Positions 1 to 6,393 of a stretch of DNA of 11,071 nucleotides are shown piece after piece; the first letter of the stretch is position 1; each line of letters starts with the position of its first letter. The position numbers were made by a program, and so were the translations under genes. Location of the stretch: the NCBI GenBank assembly GCA_009885275.1, contig VFKY01000338.1, forward strand, positions 1-11,071, read 5' to 3'. The notes beneath the pieces are model-generated. The model was given only the letters and a program-made list of their open reading frames with translations, did no database searches and was not told where the DNA came from. The DNA comes from Verrucomicrobiota bacterium (GTDB lineage Bacteria > Verrucomicrobiota > Verrucomicrobiia > Verrucomicrobiales > Verrucomicrobiaceae).

Positions 1-569
1 GCCATGAGTGCATCGCCATAGTCTGAGCGGAAGCGGTCAACTCGCCAGTTTACGCCACGAACATAAACGTCACTTCTCCCTTTGGCTTCCAGATAGGCAA
101 CCCATGCGTCTGCGCCTTCGTTCACTGTCCATGATGTTGCTCGCTCTGTGAGCAACTGCGCGTAATGCTTCACACATTCAGACAGTGACACGTCTGGAAA
201 TGAAGCCAGCAATGAACGTGCTTCCGTCCATTCTCGTGCCACATCAAGCAAGCGAGCATTGAAAGGCTTAATCATCATCTGTGCCTCTGCTGCATCGTTC
301 GCCAGTTGCGAATCCATGTGCTTCGCCAGCGTGCCTATGTTGCCTTCTCGCACCGTCTGTGCTGCAATGAATGTCTGCGCCTCTTTCTTGGTTGAGTAGA
401 ATTTGCGAACACGTTTGCCAGCGAGGTAGTAACCCGTGATCTTGAACTTCAACTGGCCATCAACAACGGTTTCAGCAATGCCAAGCTCTCTCTTTCGTTG
501 GCGAGTAAATGCAAACTTGCGAACAGTGGGAGGTTGATTACTATCACTTGCTTCGATGTGCTCTTTCAT
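1..569 (-). CDS. Tyrosine recombinase / phage-type integrase, N-terminal part (runs off left edge)
   Basis: Reading leftward from the ATG at 567-569 gives about 189 open codons with no stop before the window edge, so the 3' part, including the catalytic domain, is missing. After a short polar leader, roughly residues 35-75 look like the arm-type DNA-binding domain of tyrosine integrases: beta strands (LKFKITGYYLAGKRVRKFYS) followed by a helix beginning TKKEAQTFIAAQ. Residues from about 125 onward (LSECVKHYAQLL, then WVAYLEAKGRSDVYVRGVNW) fit the helical core-binding domain. The R-H-R-Y catalytic residues cannot be checked here. The next upstream ATG (577-579) is followed at once by a stop, which supports the chosen start. 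A tRNA-Arg gene lies about 95 bases behind the start, a typical integrase setting. Alternatives are a degenerate integrase or another DNA-binding protein. The family call rests on domain pattern alone. Confidence 0.72.
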   Translation of the reverse strand, partial: MKEHIEASDSNQPPTVRKFAFTRQRKRELGIAETVVDGQLKFKITGYYLAGKRVRKFYSTKKEAQTFIAAQTVREGNIGTLAKHMDSQLANDAAEAQMMIKPFNARLLDVAREWTEARSLLASFPDVSLSECVKHYAQLLTERATSWTVNEGADAWVAYLEAKGRSDVYVRGVNWRVDRFRSDYGDALM

Positions 570-580
570 GCCGCTACATT

Positions 581-710
581 ACCTTAAATGGCAGTTAGGT
601 GGCAATAGCTTTTCAAGCGTTAAAAGGCGATTGTCCATAAGTCGCTGGTTATCAATAAGTTAGTCCCCGTAGTTCAATGGATAGAACGAGGGTTTCCTAA
701 ACCTTAAATG
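581..710 (+). repeat. 10-bp direct repeat shared by the integrase leader and the tRNA-Arg body
   Basis: ACCTTAAATG occurs at 581-590, just behind the integrase start, and again at 701-710 inside the tRNA gene, exactly 120 bases apart. With one base of slip the similarity continues for a few positions (GCAGTT against CAAGTT). In the tRNA it covers the 3' side of the anticodon stem, the variable loop and the first base of the T stem. It could be an integrase recognition or crossover remnant, but 10 bp in AT-rich DNA can arise by chance. Confidence 0.35.
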
Positions 711-737
711 CAAGTTCGATTCTTGCCGGGGACGCCA
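663..737 (+). tRNA. tRNA-Arg, anticodon CCT
   Basis: A complete cloverleaf can be drawn. The acceptor stem GTCCCCG pairs with CGGGGAC (663-669 with 727-733), followed by discriminator G734 and an encoded CCA at 735-737. The D stem is GTTC/GAAC, and the anticodon stem AGGGT/ACCTT contains one G-T pair. The anticodon loop is TTCCTAA, giving anticodon CCT, which reads AGG arginine codons. The T arm is GCAAG-TTCGATT-CTTGC. All arms have normal lengths and the gene looks functional. tRNA genes for rare arginine codons are common integration targets, which fits the integrase at 1-569. Its position on the 5' side of the tRNA, however, is not the usual arrangement, where the element lies 3' of the tRNA. 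Confidence 0.96.
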
Positions 738-911
738 GCTTTAAAGCCTTATAAATCAAGGGAAAGAGGCTAATACGGCTGATTTTTCTAAATGCGCGAA
801 AATGCGGCAAAAAAGGGCTTAGCGCATCAAAAATCGCGTGCAAACCGCTTACACTTTTAATGGGTTAGCTGAGCTTTTTATACTCGATCGGCAATCACTC
901 AATCAAGAGGA

Positions 912-2246
912 TCACTGTTTTTCATTTTCAGTACTCGTGATCCAGTCCCTAATTTTTTTAGTGAGCTTTGTCGCGCCTTTTCCGTATACATGATCAGCAT
1001 CGTAAAAGTCATCGGAAGTAAAATCATGATGTCCTTCCTTATTAAAATCTTGGAAGTAAACCAGTGGATTCTCTTTGTCCAATTGCTCTATATATTTGAC
1101 CGTCTCACGATATCCCTCGCGCGTCGTGCCGTCTGGATCGGTTGCTGCGCATTCAACGACATAGGGATGAACAGGAATAAAGAGAAGATATACACGGATA
1201 TTTTTAGCGGTGAGGGATTCTACAGTGCTCTTGAAGAGATCAAAGTTTGGTTGATCCCAGCCAAAGTTAAGCCTGCTCATCTCATTCTTAAGAAATGCTT
1301 GTCTTGCCACTTCATCGCCAGCAGGAAAGCGGGTGTGCGCGCGATTTTCCCAGCCCCATGGAGTGGCTGCTCTCAAAAGAACATTTTTTTTAATATCGTC
1401 CACACTCACTATTGAGTTGGAATCAGGTATGGGCCAAAGCTCTTCCCTGTGAGCGCGGTCATAGGTATACCCGGCACTATTTTTAAATTCATTTTCTTTA
1501 CGGATATCAAAACGCTTAGCGTTGAAGGTGCGCGGACTTATGACCCAAATGACCGTTTTTAATTTTGGGAGTTGTACGATGTAATCATGAACAATAAGAC
1601 ATTGCAGCGGAGTGTTTGAGCCTGATGCCGCCATATTTAAGGCCGTTGGTGTGCTGAGATTTTCGGGGGGTGAAAACATGCTGGCATCAACACCTTTGGC
1701 AGCGTGGGAATGCCCCATGACTATAAGGTTGAGTTGATTGCGTAACATCCAGTAGAGCTGCATTTGTTCAGAGTAGTTGCCACGGTAGTCATATCTTAAT
1801 CCTTCAGGAGCCTGTGCAAGATCGAGCTTTTGGGTGGTATCGAGAAAGCGGGGTAAATCTTTGGTGAAATCGAGATCGTCACTTTTAGCCACATCATCGA
1901 GGTCCTTATATTTTTCATACAAGTTAAGACTTAGCGTGACTTCCTCACCAATCTTGATGCTTATCGGGATTGGTTTTGCCGCGACGACTGTCCAGTGCGC
2001 AACGCGAATAGTTTGAGATTTAACTTTACCTAGCAGAACTTTTTCAATGGTATATTCATGCCATGAAAGCGCATCATCATAGGGCAGGATGTCTTCGGGG
2101 GTCTGCGTCTTTGAAACGGCTGATCTTTTTAAAACAACATGCAGATCCGCCGCAGGGAGATCAGCCTTAGCGGGCACGGATTTATCATTCTTATGGCACG
2201 AAGCTAAGAAAAAAAGAATAAAAAAGGATGTTCGAATCAGATGCAT
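912..2246 (-). CDS. SGNH/GDSL-hydrolase-like lipoprotein
   Basis: This is a 444-residue protein if it starts at the ATG at 2244-2246. The frame stays open to a TTG at 2307-2309, but only the ATG puts a lipoprotein signal at the N terminus: a hydrophobic run ending in the lipobox LASC with Cys17, so export and lipid anchoring are likely. Residues about 35-125 form a beta-rich region (EKVLLGKVKSQTIRVAHWTV) of unknown role. The catalytic region starts near residue 172 with LNLIVMGHSH, where Ser180 fits the SGNH block I nucleophile, followed by LNMAASGSNTP as a possible block II. Near the C terminus DFYDADH (Asp416, His419) matches the block V DxxH. This pattern is shared with DltD- and AlgX/AlgJ-type acyl-transfer proteins as well as esterases. 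No MBOAT acyltransferase partner is present in the window, so the substrate is unknown. It is transcribed divergently from folA. Confidence 0.72.
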   Translation of the reverse strand: MHLIRTSFFILFFLASCHKNDKSVPAKADLPAADLHVVLKRSAVSKTQTPEDILPYDDALSWHEYTIEKVLLGKVKSQTIRVAHWTVVAAKPIPISIKIGEEVTLSLNLYEKYKDLDDVAKSDDLDFTKDLPRFLDTTQKLDLAQAPEGLRYDYRGNYSEQMQLYWMLRNQLNLIVMGHSHAAKGVDASMFSPPENLSTPTALNMAASGSNTPLQCLIVHDYIVQLPKLKTVIWVISPRTFNAKRFDIRKENEFKNSAGYTYDRAHREELWPIPDSNSIVSVDDIKKNVLLRAATPWGWENRAHTRFPAGDEVARQAFLKNEMSRLNFGWDQPNFDLFKSTVESLTAKNIRVYLLFIPVHPYVVECAATDPDGTTREGYRETVKYIEQLDKENPLVYFQDFNKEGHHDFTSDDFYDADHVYGKGATKLTKKIRDWITSTENEKQ

Positions 2247-2337
2247 GAAGTGCAAATCAATCACATAAAAGTGTCTTGCTGCAAGCGGAAGCGAGAAGGA
2301 TTGCGTCAATGTTCCAACACGCTATGGTTTCAGACAA

Positions 2338-2835
2338 ATGACAACATCCGAGCGCAAACATTCAAGATTGATAGCTATTGCGGCGATGGCCGCCAATCGT
2401 GTGATTGGCTGTAATGGGAAGTTGCCATGGCATTTGCCCGAGGATCTTAAGTTTTTTAAGCGCACAACATTAGGTCATCCCGTTCTAATGGGACGCAAAA
2501 CTTTTGACTCCATTATTGAAGCCATTGGGAAACCGCTACCACAACGATTGAATATCGTTTTAAGCAAGACCATGGATACCCGCGAAGACGTCCAAGTTAT
2601 TCGCTCCATGGAGGAGCTGTGGTTACTACCTAATTTAACAACGCCAGTCTATCTTATTGGCGGGGCGCAGCTCTATGAAACACTATTGCCCCTGTGTGAT
2701 GAATTGTTGCTGACATCTATAGAAAAAGCGTATGAAGGAGATGCTTATCTAGCACCCTTTGAACATCTTTTTGAACTAAAAGAAGTTCTTGGGGAAGGCG
2801 CTGGCTTCGAGTTCCAACGTTATGTGAAACGGTAA
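2338..2835 (+). CDS. folA: Dihydrofolate reductase
   Basis: This 165-residue enzyme reduces 7,8-dihydrofolate to tetrahydrofolate with NADPH in the cytoplasm, supplying one-carbon carriers for thymidylate, purine and methionine synthesis. The length is normal for bacterial FolA. Visible motifs are AAMAANRVIGCNGKLPWHLPED (quoted only as its ends: AAMAANRVIG and LPWHLPEDL, with Asp36 at the position of the E. coli catalytic Asp27 and Trp31 at that of Trp22), the NADPH-binding MGRKTFDSI (51-59) and YLIGGAQLY (105-113). About eight extra polar residues precede the conserved first strand LIAIAAMA, so a slightly shorter protein is possible, but no nearer in-frame ATG exists before that strand. There is no thyA next door, although folA often pairs with it. 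The gene stands alone, divergent from the SGNH lipoprotein. No clear Shine-Dalgarno site precedes the ATG. Confidence 0.96.
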   Translation: MTTSERKHSRLIAIAAMAANRVIGCNGKLPWHLPEDLKFFKRTTLGHPVLMGRKTFDSIIEAIGKPLPQRLNIVLSKTMDTREDVQVIRSMEELWLLPNLTTPVYLIGGAQLYETLLPLCDELLLTSIEKAYEGDAYLAPFEHLFELKEVLGEGAGFEFQRYVKR

Positions 2836-2933
2836 ATATTAATTTCAGCTTCTGATTGGTAACTGCTTAAAAACGATTCATCGCATATTGTTCCGTCTCT
2901 GAAGGAATGAATCAGTTTAGATGATTTGGTAAA

Positions 2934-4901
2934 TCAAATTGATCGAGACGTTTTGATTTCTAATTTACGAATAATGTGTTGCTTGCCATCATTGGTCAAA
3001 CGGACATAACCAGGGTGAATACACTCTGTAATTTTTGGTGAATTGGGGCCAGGTGATTCCTCTATCACAGTGACACCATCATTCATTTGGATTACAATTT
3101 CAGTGCCTGGAGGAATGATGAATGCGGATACACCGTAGTTTGTGAGAATGGTAAGGAAAGAGGCGTGTAGGTCCTTTAATTTTTTCGCAATTTCCTTATC
3201 TCGATCTGGACTCGAATACCGCTGAATAAGAATATCGATGAGGTCTAGTCGTTTTACGACATCATTTACGTAGATGAGGAAAGTGTCCTCATCATTGCTG
3301 GAAGAAAGGCCGACAGCGATTTCATCTTTGATTATTTCAATGCTTTTAATGAGATCCACCATGTTGGTGTTCTTATCGATTGAAGGAGCTGGTGTTTCGG
3401 CAGTAAGCTTGTTCTTTTCATCCTCAAGCGATAAAATTTCAGCACGCACCGTGGAAAGACGAGATTCGGCACCAGCCATTTCCGCACGAAAAGCATCACG
3501 CTGTTGAGCGAGAAGCTGCTGTTGTTGTTTTAACATCTCCTCATTGTTATTAACAGGAGGAGCGGTAGGCATCATCCCAGGCATGCCGTACATATTTGGC
3601 ATCATACCGGGCATCATCATTTGCATCCCCGGCATCATTTGCATCCCTGGCATCATACCGGGCATCATACCGGGCATCATTTGCATCCCTGGCATCATAC
3701 CGGGCATCATCGGTGAGTTAAGTACAAGCGTGACGTTGGCAGGCGGCGGGGCACCATATCCAGCAGGAACGAGGGTTCTTGCTGCTGGCGGACGATAGCC
3801 AGGTGATGGAGCCTTTGGTTTTTGAGTAGCAGGTCTAGAAGGAGGAATAACCCTGATCTGAGCTGGGCCACCCATATGACGAATTGGCTGTTTCCTTTGA
3901 GGGGCTTGGCTAATGGGTGGCACAAGACTTTGTGTAGCTGGTGGTGGCTCCATAGAGCCGGGCGGTCTGGCAACAGGTCGCAAGCTTTGGGAAATAGGTC
4001 CACCTTGCAAGACTCCCGGAGGTATCATTTGAGCGCCGACAGTGGAGGGGGCAATTCGGCTTGGGGGTCCGGCTTTTGGTGGCTTTCCTGGCTTATCGCT
4101 GACCGGTATAACAGGCTCTGGCGGTGGAGGAACGAATGCAGCGGGAAGCTTTATTGACTTGATCTCCTCTTGGGGAGCTTGTTGTTTAGGTGGGGGAGCT
4201 TGAGTCTTGGATGAAGGGGGTTGCGGTCTAGCGGAAGGGGATTGAGGTCTGGAAGGAGCGAGCGATTTCCCAACAGGTTTTCCAGAGCGCATCGGTACAG
4301 CGCGACCGTTTTGCATAGCAACAGGGATGTTAGACTTAAGGGTCGGCCTGATGGTGGATGCCGCAGCCCCTAAGGATGGAACATGGACCAGGTTTTGGGT
4401 GTCGACCTGAATCTCAACAGGGGCCAAAATTGGTGCAATCGAAACAGGTCTTAATGGAGCTGTGGGTGGTGGAAGAGGAATAGTGACGCCATTGGCATCG
4501 ACGAGAAGTTCCACTGAGGACACTAAGGTGCTTCTGATGGCTTTTTCCGGCAATGTTGTCACCAAAGTGGATACCAATCCAGTCATCCCCTTGTCCTTTT
4601 TGCTACGTGGTTTTTTGGTAGCAAACTTAGCATTTAACTGTCCAAAACGTATGGAGTCACCGGCGGCGAGTATTTTTTTATCAATTCGATCACCATTTAC
4701 AAAGGTGCCATTAGCTGACTTAAGGTCGATCAGTTCAAACGTTTGATCCTCTTTCGGGATCATCTCCGCATGAAAGCTGGATATGTAATTGTTTTCAATG
4801 ACAATGTCATTCTTGGCATTTCTGCCAAGACTTAATTTACTGTCTGCGAGATCGAAGACAAATTCATTACCATTATTAAGATTGACGATGAGATATGACA
4901 T
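2934..4901 (-). CDS. FHA-domain protein with proline-rich linker, Met-Pro-Gly repeat, coiled coil and GrpE-like C terminus
   Basis: This protein has 655 residues and no signal peptide, so it is probably cytoplasmic. Residues 1-95 are a canonical forkhead-associated domain: LSLGRNAKNDIVI (Gly26, Arg27), SSFHAE (Ser42, His44) and SANGTFVNG (Asn64, Gly65, Asn69). These are the phosphothreonine-binding loop residues, so it should bind a phosphorylated partner. Residues about 140-395 are a low-complexity Pro/Ala/Ser/Gln/Arg linker, 397-445 a Met-Pro-Gly repeat, and 450-505 a Gln/Glu-rich coiled coil. The last 145 residues are folded-looking: helices, then from residue 590 a beta-type segment (GVSAFIIPPGTEIV ... 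ITECIHPGYVRL ... IIRKLEIKTS) whose spacing recalls the GrpE C-terminal domain. The GrpE resemblance is my own reading and needs a profile search. The gene is divergent from the lysozyme-like gene. No kinase or phosphatase lies in the window to name the partner. Confidence 0.85.
   Translation of the reverse strand: MSYLIVNLNNGNEFVFDLADSKLSLGRNAKNDIVIENNYISSFHAEMIPKEDQTFELIDLKSANGTFVNGDRIDKKILAAGDSIRFGQLNAKFATKKPRSKKDKGMTGLVSTLVTTLPEKAIRSTLVSSVELLVDANGVTIPLPPPTAPLRPVSIAPILAPVEIQVDTQNLVHVPSLGAAASTIRPTLKSNIPVAMQNGRAVPMRSGKPVGKSLAPSRPQSPSARPQPPSSKTQAPPPKQQAPQEEIKSIKLPAAFVPPPPEPVIPVSDKPGKPPKAGPPSRIAPSTVGAQMIPPGVLQGGPISQSLRPVARPPGSMEPPPATQSLVPPISQAPQRKQPIRHMGGPAQIRVIPPSRPATQKPKAPSPGYRPPAARTLVPAGYGAPPPANVTLVLNSPMMPGMMPGMQMMPGMMPGMMPGMQMMPGMQMMMPGMMPNMYGMPGMMPTAPPVNNNEEMLKQQQQLLAQQRDAFRAEMAGAESRLSTVRAEILSLEDEKNKLTAETPAPSIDKNTNMVDLIKSIEIIKDEIAVGLSSSNDEDTFLIYVNDVVKRLDLIDILIQRYSSPDRDKEIAKKLKDLHASFLTILTNYGVSAFIIPPGTEIVIQMNDGVTVIEESPGPNSPKITECIHPGYVRLTNDGKQHIIRKLEIKTSRSI
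3569..3714 (-). repeat. In-frame tandem repeat encoding Met-Pro-Gly units
   Basis: About 145 bases of the FHA gene are built from variants of GGCATCATACC and GGCATCATTTGCATCCC (plus-strand reading), giving blocks such as MMPGMMPGMQ in the protein at about residues 397-445. All units keep the frame. Near-identical units differ mainly at third positions (CCG, CCT, CCC), so both slippage and selection on the protein are plausible. Copy number probably varies between strains. Confidence 0.85.
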
Positions 4902-4984
4902 GAAATAAGTAGCTAAAGCTGATGGAGGAAGACTGTAAGTTATTTTTCCAGATGAAGCAATAGTTAAGAAATAGAAAGGACATT

Positions 4985-5044
4985 ATGTCTCACCCCTACT
5001 TATCATCAGCAGCTTCAGTGCCACTAGTGACATTGGCAAAATAG
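4985..5044 (+). other. Possible 19-codon leader ORF upstream of the lysozyme-like gene
   Basis: An ATG at 4985 opens 19 codons (MSHPYLSSAASVPLVTLAK) ending in TAG at 5042-5044, 32 bases before the next gene. It is preceded by AGAAAGGA (4973-4980), one of the few good Shine-Dalgarno-like sequences in the window, although the 4-base spacing is tight. There is no attenuator hairpin or run of one regulatory codon. It could be a translated leader or chance. Confidence 0.2.
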
Positions 5045-5076
5045 CGGATGATTATCCCCTTCATACTGAGATATAT

Positions 5077-5895
5077 ATGTATTTCCTACCCAAAAAAGCA
5101 CCAACGTCAATATTTGTTGCGGCTACTTTCATATCTGTATTTTTTATCCAAGGGGAGAGTGGCGTGCAATTGGCATCTCCAGCTCTCAACAAAGCATCCC
5201 TAGAACGAATTGGGAAACGTATTTGGCAAAACGAATGTGCAGGAACCATTGAGGGGCTGACGAGTTGGAACACAGGAGAGAATTTCGCTTCTCTTGGTAT
5301 CGGACATTTCATCTGGTATCCCGCAGGGATGGAAGGACCTTTTGAAGAGAGCTTCCCGAAACTCGTGGCGTGGATGAATTATAGGGGTGTGGCTGTGCCG
5401 AAATGGCTTTTAAGTACGTCTGACTGTCCTTGGGAAAATCGCGATGTCTTTTTGAAGGATCAAAGCTCGGACCGCCAAAAACAACTGCGTTCATGGTTGG
5501 CAGGTACCGTGTCGCAACAGACGGAGTTTATCATCGCTCGACTTGATAATGCTGCGCCAAAGTTTCAGAGTGCAGCGGGAAAGCTGGGCACAAGGGTAGA
5601 GAAAAATATGGCGCTTTTGCGTGAAACCGCGGCAGGTAATTTCGCGCTGATCGATTATGTGAATTTTAAGGGCGAAGGATTGAATCCCAAAGAGCGCTAT
5701 AATGATCAGGGCTGGGGGCTGCTTCAGGTGCTGATGGCTATGCAGGCAACAGATGCCGCTACAGCTCCATCTGCTTTTGCAGAATCGGCAAAAAGTATTC
5801 TTGCGCAGCGCGTCAGAAACAGTCCGCCTGAGCGTAAAGAGCAGCGCTGGCTTCCGGGATGGAGCAGCCGCTGTGATGGATACCGTCAGAGTTGA
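5077..5895 (+). CDS. Secreted protein, probable lysozyme-like fold
   Basis: This is a 272-residue protein. The N terminus (two Lys, then a hydrophobic stretch SIFVAATFISVFFI before QGESG) looks like a Sec signal peptide or membrane anchor, so it should act outside the inner membrane. I do not recognise a named family. Residues 46-80 (IGKRIWQNECAG ... TSWNTGENFASLGIGHFIWY) resemble the start of phage-type lysozymes (GH24-like), where a catalytic Glu is followed by a loop and a TIGYGH-type motif; here Glu53 and GIGH (74-77) would match. A second conserved-looking patch is ERYNDQGWGLLQVLMAM, followed by GWSSRCDGY at the C terminus. Peptidoglycan cleavage is therefore an inference, not a firm call. 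Cysteines at 54, 117 and near the C terminus could form a disulfide in the periplasm. The gene lies 68 bases before ndk on the same strand, but that gap contains a possible separate promoter. Confidence 0.6.
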   Translation: MYFLPKKAPTSIFVAATFISVFFIQGESGVQLASPALNKASLERIGKRIWQNECAGTIEGLTSWNTGENFASLGIGHFIWYPAGMEGPFEESFPKLVAWMNYRGVAVPKWLLSTSDCPWENRDVFLKDQSSDRQKQLRSWLAGTVSQQTEFIIARLDNAAPKFQSAAGKLGTRVEKNMALLRETAAGNFALIDYVNFKGEGLNPKERYNDQGWGLLQVLMAMQATDAATAPSAFAESAKSILAQRVRNSPPERKEQRWLPGWSSRCDGYRQS

Positions 5896-5925
5896 ATGAA
5901 GATTAGCTTCTGTGCCTTATCTCGC

Positions 5926-5954
5926 TTGACTCGGAGGCTGGTCTGCCCTAAAAA
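5926..5954 (+). promoter_or_regulatory. Candidate sigma-70-type promoter for ndk, near-leaderless
   Basis: TTGACT (5926-5931) and TAAAAA (5949-5954) are separated by exactly 17 bases, matching 5 of 6 and 4 of 6 positions of the consensus boxes. Transcription would begin about 5961, only two or three bases before the ndk ATG at 5964. There is no Shine-Dalgarno sequence in front of that ATG, which is consistent with a leaderless or near-leaderless message. It is an unverified sequence match. Confidence 0.4.
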
Positions 5955-5963
5955 CATCGCCCC

Positions 5964-6389
5964 ATGTCCGAGCAAACCTCCCTTATTCTTCTCAAGCCTG
6001 ATTGTGTCGCCAAGCAACTTTGTGGCGAAGTTCTTAAACGTTTCGAAGCGGAAGGCTTCCGTATCCGTGGCTTGAAGATGATCCAGCTCGATGACGCGAT
6101 TCTGATCGATCATTACGCGCATATCGCTAGCAAGCCTTTCTTCCCAGATGTCGCTGCTTTTATGAAGCAAACCCCCGTAGTTGCGCTCGCCTTGAGCGGT
6201 GATGACGTTATCAATCGCGTCCGCACTTTACTCGGGCCTACCGATTCCAGTAAAGCGGATAAAGGAACCATCCGTGGCGATTACGGTGGGGACATGATGT
6301 ATAACATCTCCCATGCATCTGATTCACCAGAAGCCGCGACAGAAGAGCTTAAGCGCTTCTTTAAAGCGGGCGAAATTTTCGCTTACTGA
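5964..6389 (+). CDS. ndk: Nucleoside diphosphate kinase
   Basis: This 141-residue cytoplasmic enzyme transfers the terminal phosphate from ATP to other (d)NDPs through a phosphohistidine, keeping nucleotide pools balanced. The length is typical. Lys11 in LILLKPDCV matches the conserved substrate-binding lysine, and the active-site segment is YNISHASDSPEAA with His117 as the phosphoacceptor. The family usually has HGSDS; the change to HASDS at the residue after the histidine is a mild variation. Other matching segments are RTLLGPTD and KGTIRGDYGGD, the latter usually ending in GxxxxxN. The stop is only four bases from the stop of the convergent gene at 6394, so the two transcripts must overlap. 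Confidence 0.96.
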   Translation: MSEQTSLILLKPDCVAKQLCGEVLKRFEAEGFRIRGLKMIQLDDAILIDHYAHIASKPFFPDVAAFMKQTPVVALALSGDDVINRVRTLLGPTDSSKADKGTIRGDYGGDMMYNISHASDSPEAATEELKRFFKAGEIFAY

Positions 6390-6393
6390 TTGA

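Noticed and set aside
738..747. Perfect palindrome GCTTTAAAGC directly after the tRNA
   Set aside because: It is a 10-bp palindrome without loop or T tract; chance is the simpler explanation, although an operator or recombinase site cannot be excluded.
792..827. Inverted repeat ATGCGC ... GCGCAT after the tRNA as a terminator
   Set aside because: The arms are only 6 bp, separated by 24 bases, with no T run on either strand.
2247..2309. N-terminal extension of the SGNH lipoprotein from a TTG
   Set aside because: It would put 21 residues in front of a clear lipoprotein signal peptide; the ATG at 2244-2246 fits much better.
2875..2913. GATTCAT ... ATGAATC between folA and the FHA gene as a shared terminator
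   Set aside because: The 25-base loop is weakly paired and no T run follows in either direction.
3569..3714. Repeat cluster resembling a CRISPR array
   Set aside because: Units are short, contiguous and in frame within a coding gene, with no unique spacers and no cas genes.
3544..3798. Plus-strand frame rich in Ile-Pro-Gly-Ile
   Set aside because: It is the reverse-complement reading of the Met-Pro-Gly repeat in the FHA gene.
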